Below, one piece after another: positions 15,147 through 25,914 of a stretch of DNA of 64,000 nucleotides. Position 1 is the stretch's first letter; every line of letters starts with the position of its first letter. This DNA is from Microbacterium luticocti DSM 19459 (GTDB taxonomy: Bacteria > Actinomycetota > Actinomycetes > Actinomycetales > Microbacteriaceae), in contig NZ_AULS01000004.1 in the NCBI RefSeq assembly GCF_000422405.1, forward strand, positions 62,001-126,000, given 5' to 3'. The notes beneath the pieces were generated by a model that was not told the DNA's origin, ran no database searches, and saw only the letters and a list, made by a program, of their open reading frames with translations. The position numbers were made by a program, and so were the translations under genes.

Positions 15147-16628
15147 TCAGACCGGCAGCGGGCGCCGGATCGGGTCTTGGTACAGCGCCGGTGTGACGGT
15201 GATGTCCGATGCGTCGTCGGTCCACGACAGCGCGCGCCCGTGGCCGCGCAGGCGCCGCAGCCGCAGGATCACCCCGACCGCCGGCACCCCGATCGCCAGC
15301 GCCAGCGCCCCCGACAGCGAACGGTCCTCGTAACCGAGCACGCTCTTGCGCTCGAACGCCGCATGCAGCGCACCGCCGCGCGGCGCAGGCACCCGGCGCG
15401 CGGGCAGCAGCCCCCGGCGGCGCAGCTCGACGAGCTCGCACACCTGCTGCCACCAGGTCGACTCGGCCGCATCGTGAAAATAGTTGTCGCGCAACCAGGT
15501 GGGGTGTGGATGCCGGAACCGCCGCGCGATCACGTCGTCGACATCGCCGAGCAGGCCGCTGGAGCGGAACACCGTGTTCAGCAGCGTCTTGCGCACACCG
15601 AAGGTGTCCAGCGCGATGACCGGGATGCCGCGGACGATCGCCTCGATCGCGGCGGTCGAGCTCACCGTCACCAGGCCCTGCGCCCGGGCCAGGGCCTGAT
15701 GCATCGGCTCGTGCGAGATGACGAGGTTCGCGGGACGGTCGGCGAGCAGGTCGATCAGCCGCAGCCGCTCATAGTGGGTCTCGGTCTCGCCCTGTTCGGG
15801 CCGCGAGCGCAGCTTGAGCACCACCCGCCGTGACGGATCGGCCGCCGCGGCGGCGCGCAGCATGTCGGCGATCACCTGCCGCTCGGCCGGCTCACGCGGC
15901 ACGATCGCCTGCGCCGCGAACACCAGATCGGTGCCGGCCGGCACCGGATCCGCCTGCCGCGCGAACGGCAGCGTGGCCAGACCCAGGTTCAGCTCGATGC
16001 CCAGTCGCGCGGCCAGATCGGCGAACGCCCGGCGCTCGCGCAGCGAGTGCACCACGACCAGATCACTGTGCCGGCGGTACTGCACCGCCCCGCGCTGCGC
16101 CGGGATCGAGATGCCGGGAAGCCCCGTGACCACGACGGGTCGGCGCGCCAGCTCGTCGATCGCCCGTTGCACCAGCCGCACGAACGGGCCACGTCCCCCG
16201 ATCAGCACGACGTCGGGCCGCAGCCGGGCCAGCGTGGGTGCGAGCACCCGGTGCGACAGCCGCTGCACGCGGCGCCCCGACCTCTCGCCCGCCCCGGCGT
16301 CCGTGGCGTGGGCGAACGCGGTACCCGACAGGGCTGCGTGCTGCTGCTCGACGCTCACCGTGAGCGGTGTGCGCACGATCAGCATCCGTCGGTCGATGCC
16401 CGGTACCGCATCCAGCAGCGCGCCGGCCCACTTCACGTACGAGTCGGCATCGGCGATCGCGACGACCCGCAGGGTCGATGCCGGGCCCGGCGGCATCCCG
16501 CCACCGGGGTGTGTCTCAGAAGTTGCGGGTTGCGGCGGGGTATCGACTGCCCAGGTCGCATCTTCAAAGACACGGATGCCACGTGCCCCGCTCGAGCCGC
16601 CGCCGCGCGAGAGAGCGGACGTGCTCAT
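15147..16628 (-). CDS. DUF6716 putative glycosyltransferase of the nonulosonate cluster
   Basis: 493 residues from the ATG at 16628, which overlaps the neuB stop (ATGA). The fold looks like a GT-B glycosyltransferase. An N-terminal Rossmann-like part (STLRVVAIADADSYVKWAGALLDAVP, RLRPDVVLIGGRGPFVRLVQRA) is followed by a C-terminal nucleotide-sugar side (VVVTGLPGISIPAQRG, AQGLVTVSSTAAIEAIVRGIPVIALDTFG). This matches the DUF6716 family found next to sialic-acid synthase genes in actinobacteria. It probably transfers a nonulosonic acid or attached sugar to a surface glycan. About 20 N-terminal residues appear to come from an inserted repeat sequence. Confidence 0.75.
   Translation of the reverse strand: MSTSALSRGGGSSGARGIRVFEDATWAVDTPPQPATSETHPGGGMPPGPASTLRVVAIADADSYVKWAGALLDAVPGIDRRMLIVRTPLTVSVEQQHAALSGTAFAHATDAGAGERSGRRVQRLSHRVLAPTLARLRPDVVLIGGRGPFVRLVQRAIDELARRPVVVTGLPGISIPAQRGAVQYRRHSDLVVVHSLRERRAFADLAARLGIELNLGLATLPFARQADPVPAGTDLVFAAQAIVPREPAERQVIADMLRAAAAADPSRRVVLKLRSRPEQGETETHYERLRLIDLLADRPANLVISHEPMHQALARAQGLVTVSSTAAIEAIVRGIPVIALDTFGVRKTLLNTVFRSSGLLGDVDDVIARRFRHPHPTWLRDNYFHDAAESTWWQQVCELVELRRRGLLPARRVPAPRGGALHAAFERKSVLGYEDRSLSGALALAIGVPAVGVILRLRRLRGHGRALSWTDDASDITVTPALYQDPIRRPLPV
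16511..16573. repeat. Degenerate copy of the hemB-hemL palindromic repeat, inside a coding sequence
   Basis: GTGTCTCAGAAGTTGCGGG opens and TCTTCAAAGACAC closes this segment. The opening matches the reverse complement of the 54887-55193 repeat units at nearly every position over about 20 bases. It codes for residues about 19-39 of the DUF6716 protein. Confidence 0.55.
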
Positions 16629-17497
16629 GCCGGGACGCGACGCAGCTTCGCCATCGGCGCCAGCTCGCCCGGGAACACCCGCTTGACGCCGTCGCCGAGC
16701 GCCGTCTCGATCACGCGGATGTCGCGCACCAGGTGCTCCAGACCCGCCGGCTCCAGCGAGGCGGAGTGGTCCGACCCCCACATGGTGCGGTCGAGCGTGA
16801 TGTGCCGCTCGACCGCGACCGCGCCCAGCGCGACGGCGGCGAGCGAGATCTGCAGCCCGCGCTCGTGGCCCGAGTATCCGACCGGGATGCCCGCGTACCG
16901 GTCGCGCAGCGTCGCGATGGCCTTGAGGTTGGCCTCTTCAGGCTCCATCGGGTAGGTCGAGGTCGCGTGCATGAGCACCACCCGGTCTGTGCCGAGGGTC
17001 TGAAGCGCCGCGTCGATCTGCTCGATCGTCGACATGCCCGTCGACAGGATCACCGGCTTGCCGGTCTCGCGCAGCGCGCTCAGCAGCTCGAGGTCGGTCA
17101 GCGACGCCGACGCCACCTTGTGCGCCACCACATTCAGGTCTTCGAGGAACGCCACCGACGGCACGTCCCACGGCGAGGCGAACCAGTCCAGGCCCGCCAT
17201 GGTGGCGTAGTCGCCGATCTCGACGTACTCGTCGCGGCCGAACTCGACGCGATGCCGGTACTCGAGGTAGGTCATGGTGCCCCACGGCGTCTCGCGCGGC
17301 GTGTCCCGCATGTGCTCGGGGGTGGAGATCTCGGGCGTGCGCTTCTGGAACTTCACCGCGTTCGCGCCGCTGCGGGCGGCGACGTCGATGAGCCGCTTGG
17401 CGATCTCGACGTCGCCGTTGTGGTTGAGGCCGATCTCTGCGATGACGTAGACGGGGTTGCCGCCTCCGACCACGTGCGTGCCGATGCTGACGGTCAT
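16625..17497 (-). CDS. neuB: N-acetylneuraminate synthase family protein
   Basis: 290 residues. The NeuB/SpsE family condenses phosphoenolpyruvate with an N-acetyl-hexosamine (ManNAc-like) to a nonulosonic acid. The TIM-barrel hallmarks are VIAEIGLNHNGDVEIAKRLIDVAARSGANAVKFQKR at the start, the KVASASLTDLELLSALRETGKPVILSTGMST block, and VGYSGHERG late in the barrel. The C-terminal antifreeze-like SAF domain of full-length NeuB is absent (length 290 against about 340-350), which may alter substrate closure. AAGGGAG precedes the ATG. It is the fourth gene of the operon. Confidence 0.87.
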   Translation of the reverse strand: MTVSIGTHVVGGGNPVYVIAEIGLNHNGDVEIAKRLIDVAARSGANAVKFQKRTPEISTPEHMRDTPRETPWGTMTYLEYRHRVEFGRDEYVEIGDYATMAGLDWFASPWDVPSVAFLEDLNVVAHKVASASLTDLELLSALRETGKPVILSTGMSTIEQIDAALQTLGTDRVVLMHATSTYPMEPEEANLKAIATLRDRYAGIPVGYSGHERGLQISLAAVALGAVAVERHITLDRTMWGSDHSASLEPAGLEHLVRDIRVIETALGDGVKRVFPGELAPMAKLRRVPA

Positions 17498-17587
17498 GAT
17501 GCTCCCTTTCGTGTGCTCCAGATCAGCGTCCGCGGCCGAAGTGAACGCACAGAGACATCGCAGTGACCCGGCGGCGACCGGATGCCG

Positions 17588-18787
17588 TCAGCCTGCCAAC
17601 ACGCGGGTGACCAGTTCGCGAACGGCGCCGTCACCGCCGCGGCGGCCGAGCACCACGCGGGCCGCGGCCCGCACCGCCGGGTGGGCGTCGGCCACGGCGA
17701 CCGGCCAGCCGACCAGGGCCATCGCGGGCAGGTCGTTGACGTCGTTGCCGAGATACGCCACGGCATCGAGCGGGATGCCGGCATCCGTCGCCCACGCGCG
17801 CAGCGCCTGAGCCTTGTCGGTGCAGCCGTGGATCACCGGCACCTGCAGCTTGTCGGCACGGGCCCGCACCACCGGGTTGGTCTCGGTCGACAGGATCAGC
17901 ACCGGGATGCCCGCCGCCCGCAGCAGCGCGACGCCCATGCCGTCGGAGCGGCTGACCCGCACCTGTTCGCGGCCGTCCTGGTCGACGTACACGGTGTCGT
18001 TGGTGTGCACCCCGTCGAAGTCGGTCACCACCGCGCGTGCCGCCACCGGCCCGGGCGCATCCAGCAGCGGCGCGAGGGCGGATGCCGCGGCCAGCTGATC
18101 CTCGTCGTCGATCTCGATCGCGGTGCACTCGGGAACCACGATGATGCCGGTCCGGCCGAAGAACCGGTGCCTGGCCGCGCGGAACCCCGCGGCCGTGAAC
18201 GCGTAGAACGCCCCGGTCTCGACGTAGTGCGGCTCGCGGTCCTGCCGTCGCGGGCGCCGGGATGCCTCGTGCCCGACGGCCTCGGCGGTGCCGTCCGCCG
18301 CGCGCCGCCAGACGAAGGCGTACGACTCGTGTGCCGAGAAGACGCTGTCGTAGCTTCCCGAGGCCACGGCGGCCACGGCATCCGCGACGCCCGCGGTGGG
18401 CAGGAACGGCGAGGTGGCCTGCACGAACACCACCACGTCGAGGCGGGTGCCGTCCCGCTCCAGCTCGTCCATCGCGTGCAGCAGAGCGCTCTCGCTCGAC
18501 GCGGTGTCTCCGGCCAGCTCGGCGGGCCGGCGCACGATCCGGGCGCCGGCGGCCGCGGCGGCCGCGGCGATCTCGTCGTCGTCGGTCGAGACGACGACCA
18601 TGTCCACGCCTCGCGCGGCGGCCGCGGCGTGCACGGCCCGGGTGACCAGCGGCACCCCGCCCACCGGGCGCACGTTCTTGCGCGGCACGCCCTTCGACCC
18701 GCCCCGGGCGGGGATGATCGCCGCGACCAGGCCGGTGGTCTGCCCTGCCTGTGCCGGTGTGCTCAGGTTCTTCTCGGATGCGCTCAT
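17588..18787 (-). CDS. neuA: CMP-nonulosonate (sialic acid) cytidylyltransferase fused to a HAD phosphatase
   Basis: 399 residues in two domains. Residues 1-230 are a NeuA-type cytidylyltransferase: signature IIPARGGSKGVPRKN, then FVQATSPFL, and an ETGAFYAF element. Residues about 240-399 are a KdsC-like HAD phosphatase with motif I DFDGVHTND, motif II STETNP and motif IV GNDVNDLPAM. The start at 18787 is supported by the 4-bp ATGA overlap with the upstream gene. It would activate a nonulosonic acid as its CMP derivative, and the HAD part could remove a 9-phosphate. The domain order matches vertebrate CMP-sialate synthase. Confidence 0.9.
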   Translation of the reverse strand: MSASEKNLSTPAQAGQTTGLVAAIIPARGGSKGVPRKNVRPVGGVPLVTRAVHAAAAARGVDMVVVSTDDDEIAAAAAAAGARIVRRPAELAGDTASSESALLHAMDELERDGTRLDVVVFVQATSPFLPTAGVADAVAAVASGSYDSVFSAHESYAFVWRRAADGTAEAVGHEASRRPRRQDREPHYVETGAFYAFTAAGFRAARHRFFGRTGIIVVPECTAIEIDDEDQLAAASALAPLLDAPGPVAARAVVTDFDGVHTNDTVYVDQDGREQVRVSRSDGMGVALLRAAGIPVLILSTETNPVVRARADKLQVPVIHGCTDKAQALRAWATDAGIPLDAVAYLGNDVNDLPAMALVGWPVAVADAHPAVRAAARVVLGRRGGDGAVRELVTRVLAG

Positions 18788-20130
18788 GACGCACGTACCG
18801 CCTTCCATGCGCGCTGCAGTCGGCGCCCGGCACCGCGCGCGGTGAGCCGGGCCTGCTCGATCCGCCCGAACCCGCCGGCGCCGTGGACCAGCCGGGCGAT
18901 CGGGCCCCGCGGCGCTCCGGGCAGATGCAGCTGTGCCAGGCGTTGCCCGGCGAAGTAGCGGGCGCGCTCTGTGGGGTCGAGCTCGCGCAGCAGCGACTCG
19001 GCGCGGCCGCGCAGGCAGGCGGCGATGCGCGGTTGCATGGCGTACCCGACCGCGTCGATCAGGTGCTGCAGACGGGCAGGATCGGCGTACGGCGAGGCGG
19101 GTCGGGTGAGGGCATCGACGATCGTCGCCGGGATGCGGTTGCTGTTCTCGAAGGGGGTGAGCCCGGCGAGCACGTCCGCAGTTCCGGCCGCCGCGATCGG
19201 CGTGCCGAACAGCGTGTGCAGGGTGGGCAGTGCGGTCGAGAAGCCCGCGACGGCGACACCGACCCCGAGCCGGGCGGCGAGCACCTCGGCCGACGCGGCA
19301 CCGCGGTACTCGACGAACCGCACGCCGCGCTCACGCGCCCGCCCGCGCACGGCGTCGGCCAGGGCCGGGGGCGCCGCCGGATGCGGTTTGAACACGACCC
19401 GGTGCGCACCGGCGTCGGCGGCACGGTCCACCATGTCGGCCAGCATCTGCTGCTCGGCCTCGGCGGTGACGATCCCGAGCGCGGCCAGGTACTGGCCGAG
19501 CACGAGCCCGGTGGGCACGCGATCGGCGCACAGCGCGTTCAGGTGTGCGTCCACGGTGGCGCGGTCGATCTCGGCCACGGTGCCGGCGAGGGCGTCGGCG
19601 GGCACCGGCACGCGCCGGGCCTGCGGGAACAGCAACGGCCGCACGCCCGGCACCACATCGGCGTGCACGAGGGTGCGGATGCGGTCGGTCACAGCCGGCG
19701 GCATGCCGCTGCGCAGCGGCGAGTAGGTCATCAGCCCGTCGCCGACCACACCGAGCGTCGCGTCGCGGAACACCGACAGCAGCGTGCGGGCCGGTGCCAC
19801 CTGCGGCGACTGCACGAACAGCTCGACCTCGCCGGCCACGCCCCACGAGCGCGACAGCAGCCGGCGCCACGCGGGTTGTTCGATCTCGGGCGGGTTCCAC
19901 GCGGTCGGCGGCAGCGGGTCGAGCAGGGCATTCAGCGGCTCGATGCGGTCGAACCGGTCCAGCAGCGGGCGCAGCGCGGGGTCTTCGCAGATGCCGACGT
20001 GCGTCTCGGGCACGAGCGCCGAGTTGACCGGTACGAGCACGCGCTCGGCGTGCGGCAGCAGGCCGGCGTCGATCGCCGCCACCGCCGTGGTCAGTCCGTA
20101 CCCGGAGTGGAGCGCGAACAGCTGGATCAC
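18784..20130 (-). CDS. Polysialyltransferase-family glycosyltransferase
   Basis: 448 residues. It begins IQLFALHSGYGLTTAVAAIDAG, as in the bacterial alpha-2,8-polysialyltransferase/GT52-type family. Mid-protein it shows FKPHPAAPPALADAVRG, a His-Pro element typical of CMP-sialyltransferases in this clan, and the late SxxS-like region VAVAGFSTALPTLHTLFG. It should transfer the CMP-activated nonulosonic acid to a glycan acceptor on the inner face of the membrane. It overlaps both neighbours by 4 bp, so the operon is translationally coupled. Confidence 0.78.
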   Translation of the reverse strand: MIQLFALHSGYGLTTAVAAIDAGLLPHAERVLVPVNSALVPETHVGICEDPALRPLLDRFDRIEPLNALLDPLPPTAWNPPEIEQPAWRRLLSRSWGVAGEVELFVQSPQVAPARTLLSVFRDATLGVVGDGLMTYSPLRSGMPPAVTDRIRTLVHADVVPGVRPLLFPQARRVPVPADALAGTVAEIDRATVDAHLNALCADRVPTGLVLGQYLAALGIVTAEAEQQMLADMVDRAADAGAHRVVFKPHPAAPPALADAVRGRARERGVRFVEYRGAASAEVLAARLGVGVAVAGFSTALPTLHTLFGTPIAAAGTADVLAGLTPFENSNRIPATIVDALTRPASPYADPARLQHLIDAVGYAMQPRIAACLRGRAESLLRELDPTERARYFAGQRLAQLHLPGAPRGPIARLVHGAGGFGRIEQARLTARGAGRRLQRAWKAVRAS

Positions 20131-21104
20131 CCGTGGACGGCCTTTCTCAGGTGGCGCGCCAGCACCCGGCGGCGCGGATCACTCAGCAGCGGCAGGCAGC
20201 GCGCCATCAGCGCCGGGTCGAGCCGGCCGAGCAGCGATCGCACGCCGGTGACCAGCTCGGCCCGCACCGCGGTCGGCATGCGCCGGGACCGGATCAGGTG
20301 GTGCGCGCTGATCGCCAGCACCGTCATCGTCGCCTTCGGCAGGAACCGATCGCTCTGTGCGTCGTGCTCGACCAGGTCGAGCACCTGCTCGAACGCGCGC
20401 GCGAAATCCAGCTGACGGCGGTCGGCGATCTGCGTGAGCGAGGTCGGCACGCCGCGCCGGTAGAGCAGGTGCGGGGCGTCGACGACGGCGAAGGATGCCG
20501 CGTGCAGATGCAGCCGCCAGATCCACGGTCGATCCTCGGCGGTGAACAAGCCGTCGCAGAAGTCGGCGAGACCGGCATCCAACACCCGCCGGTGGAACAT
20601 CCCGGCCCACGCGTACGGGTAGTCGACCATGCTCGAGTCGTCGACCGGCAGGATCGCCTCGCGCGGCGGCACCGCCCTGCCGCGCCACGGGAACGGTGCG
20701 GTCACCAGGGCGCGGCGGCGGCCGGTGACGGTGACGTGATCGGTGCGCACGAAGTCGCAGTCCAGATCGTGCAGCGCTGCGGCGAGGGTCTGCAGCCGCA
20801 GCGGTTGCATCCAGTCGTCGCCGTCGATGAAGCAGAACAGGTCACCCTCGACATGCGCCAGGCCCTGGTTGCGGGCGCTGGCCAGCCCCACCGGCTCGGG
20901 GTTGGCGATCACCTCGGCGGTGCCGAACCGTTCGGCGTACTCGCGCATGCTCTGCCCGGTGTCGTCGCTGGACCCGTCGTCGACGGCGACGAGCTTGAGC
21001 GCATCGGGGTCGTCGAACTGCCGAAGCAGGGTCTGCAGCGTGGTGCCGACATAGGGGCCCGCGTCCTTCGCGGGCAGGATGACGGTCGCGATCGGTCTGC
21101 GCAC
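20127..21104 (-). CDS. Family 2 glycosyltransferase
   Basis: 325 residues from the GTG at 21104, which has GGGAG upstream; a longer frame to 21170 has no support. The GT-A fold is clear: PIATVILPAKDAGPYVGTTLQTLLRQ, VAVDDGSSDDTGQSM, GLASARNQGLAHVEGDLFCFIDGDDWM (DxD-type metal site), and an acceptor region with the catalytic ED (FTAEDRPWIW). It builds part of the glycan that carries the nonulosonic acid. It is the first gene of the five-gene operon. Confidence 0.87.
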   Translation of the reverse strand: MRRPIATVILPAKDAGPYVGTTLQTLLRQFDDPDALKLVAVDDGSSDDTGQSMREYAERFGTAEVIANPEPVGLASARNQGLAHVEGDLFCFIDGDDWMQPLRLQTLAAALHDLDCDFVRTDHVTVTGRRRALVTAPFPWRGRAVPPREAILPVDDSSMVDYPYAWAGMFHRRVLDAGLADFCDGLFTAEDRPWIWRLHLHAASFAVVDAPHLLYRRGVPTSLTQIADRRQLDFARAFEQVLDLVEHDAQSDRFLPKATMTVLAISAHHLIRSRRMPTAVRAELVTGVRSLLGRLDPALMARCLPLLSDPRRRVLARHLRKAVHG

Positions 21105-21257
21105 GGCACTCCCGTCTCGAGGTGTGGGATGCCGATCATCACAGGCGCCGGTGGCGAAACGGCGACGCACCGGTGAACACGGGGTTTCCAGGCGACGGCC
21201 GCTGGGTGCGGCATCCGCGTGCCACCGTCCGCGCGCGCCGCCAGGGCCCGCGGCCCG

Positions 21258-22640
21258 CTACTGGCGCACGTACCGCGGCAGCCGCACCAGCAGCAGCAGG
21301 ATCAGCCCGGCCAGCAGCACCACCATGATGCCGAGGATGCCCCAGTAGGTGGCCCCGAACCACGCGATGAACAGCGCCCACAGGCCCGGCGCGAGAAAAC
21401 TCGCGACCCGGCCGGTGGTGGCGTACAGGCCGAAGATCTCGCCCTGCATGCCGGCCGGGGTGACCCGGGCCAGCAGCGATCGGGATGCCGCCTGCGCGGG
21501 TCCGACGCAGGCCGACAGCACCAGCCCGGCGATCCAGAACGGCATCTTCCCGGCGCCGTGCAGAAAGAACACGACGAGCCCCATCGCGATCAGCAGGCCG
21601 AGGGCGCCGATGATCACGGCGCGCGGGCCGAAGCGGTCGTCGAGGCGTCCGGCGAGGATGGTCGCGATGCCGGCGACCACGTTCGCGGCGATGCCGAACA
21701 CCATCACCTCGGTGGTCGAGAACCCGTACACCACCGCGGCAAGCACGCCGCCGAACGCGAACACCCCGGCCAGTCCGTCGCGGTAGACGGCGCTGGCCAG
21801 CAGAAACCAGAACGTGGAGCGGTGTTCGCGGAACAGGCGGACGACATCGCGCACCAGTTCCACGTACCCGGCGAAGAACCCGACCCGTTTCAGGCCGGCA
21901 GCCGGCGGCGGCTCGGGCACGTTCAGAAACAGCGGGATCGAGAACACCACGGTCCACACGGCGCAGCCGACGGCGATCAGCCGGTAGGCCAGGCCGTTCG
22001 AGGTGTCCATGCCGAACCAGTCGGCGAACGTGAGCGTGACCACGATGCCCAGGGCGAGGATGCCGCCGATGTAGCCCATACCCCAGCCCAGGCCGCTGAC
22101 CCGGCCCACCGTGCGCGGCGTCGACACGCTCACCAGCAGCGCGTTGTAGTTCACACCGGCGATCTCGCTGAACACCGACCCCACCGCGACGGTGATCGCG
22201 CCGAACCAGAAATAGACGGGGTCGGCCTGCACGAACAACAGCGCGAACTGCACCAGCGCGAGCAGCGCGGTGAACACCAGCAGCCAGCGCTTCTTGCGGC
22301 CCGCGCGGTCGGCGGTCTGGCCGAGCACCGGCGCCAGCAGCAGGATCGCGATCCCCGCCCAGAACGTGACGAACCCGTAGCCGCTGCTCAGCCCCGCCAG
22401 GGCACGCTCCTTGAGCGGGTCGGTGGCATCCAGCGCCGCGATGTCGTCGGGCAGGAACTGTGACGACACCAGATACAGCGAGACGAAGACGAAGGTGAGG
22501 ATGACGGAGTTGAACGGCTGCGTCGCCCAGTCCCACAGCGCCCACGAGTAGACGCGTCGCCGCGGCACCGGGGCCGGGTCGGGCGAGGCGGCCATCGCAG
22601 CCGTCGAGAAGCGCGGGTCGGGGGCGTCGGTGCCGGTCAC
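21258..22640 (-). CDS. MFS transporter of the UMF1/Atg22-like group
   Basis: 460 residues, about twelve transmembrane helices. The N-terminal WALWDWATQPFNSVILTFVF is the hallmark of the UMF1/Atg22-like MFS group (PF11700), and the loop GQTADRAGRKKRW is the MFS A-motif. FSEIAGVNYNALLVSVSTPRTVGRVSGLGWGMGY is also typical. Members export amino acids or other small molecules, and the substrate here is open. The start is a GTG. It lies 153 bp from the glycan operon on the same strand and is not evidently part of it. Confidence 0.85.
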   Translation of the reverse strand: MTGTDAPDPRFSTAAMAASPDPAPVPRRRVYSWALWDWATQPFNSVILTFVFVSLYLVSSQFLPDDIAALDATDPLKERALAGLSSGYGFVTFWAGIAILLLAPVLGQTADRAGRKKRWLLVFTALLALVQFALLFVQADPVYFWFGAITVAVGSVFSEIAGVNYNALLVSVSTPRTVGRVSGLGWGMGYIGGILALGIVVTLTFADWFGMDTSNGLAYRLIAVGCAVWTVVFSIPLFLNVPEPPPAAGLKRVGFFAGYVELVRDVVRLFREHRSTFWFLLASAVYRDGLAGVFAFGGVLAAVVYGFSTTEVMVFGIAANVVAGIATILAGRLDDRFGPRAVIIGALGLLIAMGLVVFFLHGAGKMPFWIAGLVLSACVGPAQAASRSLLARVTPAGMQGEIFGLYATTGRVASFLAPGLWALFIAWFGATYWGILGIMVVLLAGLILLLLVRLPRYVRQ

Positions 22641-22664
22641 ACGCTCACGCTACCGGCACAGCGG

Positions 22665-22714
22665 CGACGGATGCCACGGCCCGCCGCGTCGACGGATGCC
22701 ACGGCCCGCCGCGT
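22665..22714. repeat. Perfect tandem duplication of a 25-bp unit
   Basis: A 25-bp unit starting CGACGGATGCCACGG occurs twice in a row (22665-22689 and 22690-22714), with the start of a third copy after it. It lies upstream of the MFS gene and contains the common word GGATGCC. Confidence 0.9.
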
Positions 22715-22793
22715 CGACGGTGCAGCCGGTGTTTTTTCGGGCCCACTCGGTAGGGTTGGTCTCACTCCGACACCCCTGGAAGCGGTGATCAGA

Positions 22794-22952
22794 ATGCCTC
22801 GTGAGACAGAGCGCACGCCCCCCGCTCCCGTCAGGTCCGCGAGGGAGCGTGCAGGTGCCCTGCCCGAGGACTGCCCGCCGATGCGGGTGGCCGATACCGG
22901 CGAGGCGATCGGCGATCTGGCGAGCGAGGAGTGGCATGCCATCTTCGGCTGA
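22794..22952 (+). CDS. Small hypothetical protein (52 aa)
   Basis: An ATG-started frame of 52 residues (MPRETERTPPAPVRSARERA...) that is acidic near its end (VADTGEAIGDLASEEWHAIF). It overlaps the following membrane-protein gene by 17 bp on the same strand, which fits a translationally coupled small gene. The ribosome binding site is weak (GGAAGCGG at long spacing). I do not recognise it. Codon pattern and overlap argue that it is real, but the case is moderate. Confidence 0.4.
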   Translation: MPRETERTPPAPVRSARERAGALPEDCPPMRVADTGEAIGDLASEEWHAIFG

Positions 22953-23826
22953 GGGGCCGGTCGCGCGCCGCCCTCGCCCGATGCCGAGTGCGACCGCGGA
23001 GATGCTGCTGCCGCGGGGCGCATGGGGGATCGCGTGCGTGGTCGTCGCGCTGTTCGCCGCGTTCCTCACGGTGGCCGCCGCCGGCCTGGCGGTCGGTGCA
23101 GACGCGGAAGCACGGCGTTGGGCGCTCGTGGTCGCCGCCGTCGCCGGCATGTTCTGGATCGTCCCGGCGGATCTCTTCGTGCTCGTGCTGTACCGGCCGC
23201 GCCGCGATCCCGCGACGGTGCGCGCCTCGGTGACGGAGGTCGAGATCCTCGGCAGCCGGCGCTTCGCCGGCTGGACCCTCGCAACGGCGCTGACGTGGCT
23301 CGTCGGCTCGTGCATCGTCGCCGGGGCGGTGGATGCCGCGTGGCGGCTGTTCTGGATCGTCGTGGCCGTGTTGCTGCTGGTCGTGGTGATCGATCACCTC
23401 CTGTCGATCGGGCACGTCCGACGTCTCGTGTTGACGCGGAACGGCGTGCGTGCGACGTCGTTCCGTACCGATGCCGAGGTCGCATGGGACGACATGGCGG
23501 CCCTCCGCTGGACCCAGGGGCCGGACGGCCTCATGGTCGCGCGGATCGAGCTGAAACCCGGCGCCGCGTCGTACGTCGAGCACTGGCGGCACCCCTTCGC
23601 GCAGCGCCGCGAGACGATCGACGTCGAGCTGCCGTCGCTCGGTCTCGATCCTCTCCTGGTGATGATGGCGCTGCAGTTGTACTGGCTCGTGCCATCCGCC
23701 CGTGCGGAAGTCGCCGGCGGTCGGCCGCCGGCGCGGCTCTTCGACGCCGACCTCGCCGTCGGCTCGGTGCCCGCAGAGCTGGGGACGGACTGGCTCGCCT
23801 CGTTTCGCCCGCGCGCGCAGCACTGA
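22936..23826 (+). CDS. Hypothetical membrane protein with PH-like C-terminal region
   Basis: 296 residues from the ATG at 22936, which has GAGGAG just upstream. Four hydrophobic helices fill about residues 25-150 (WGIACVVVALFAAFLTVAA, WALVVAAVAGMFWIVPA, TLATALTWLVGSCIVAGAV, LFWIVVAVLLLVVVID). A soluble beta-rich region follows, beginning RRLVLTRNGVRATSF and containing WDDMAALRW, which resembles the PH-like domains of actinobacterial membrane proteins. No function is assigned. It precedes the dnaK promoter region. Confidence 0.65.
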   Translation: MPSSAEGPVARRPRPMPSATAEMLLPRGAWGIACVVVALFAAFLTVAAAGLAVGADAEARRWALVVAAVAGMFWIVPADLFVLVLYRPRRDPATVRASVTEVEILGSRRFAGWTLATALTWLVGSCIVAGAVDAAWRLFWIVVAVLLLVVVIDHLLSIGHVRRLVLTRNGVRATSFRTDAEVAWDDMAALRWTQGPDGLMVARIELKPGAASYVEHWRHPFAQRRETIDVELPSLGLDPLLVMMALQLYWLVPSARAEVAGGRPPARLFDADLAVGSVPAELGTDWLASFRPRAQH

Positions 23827-25911
<2,085 letters not shown>

Positions 25912-25914
25912 GAC

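Noticed and set aside
20127..21170. Longer glycosyltransferase start at 21170
   Set aside because: The extra 22 residues are low-complexity and lack a ribosome binding site. The GTG at 21104 has GGGAG in front and begins directly before the first strand.
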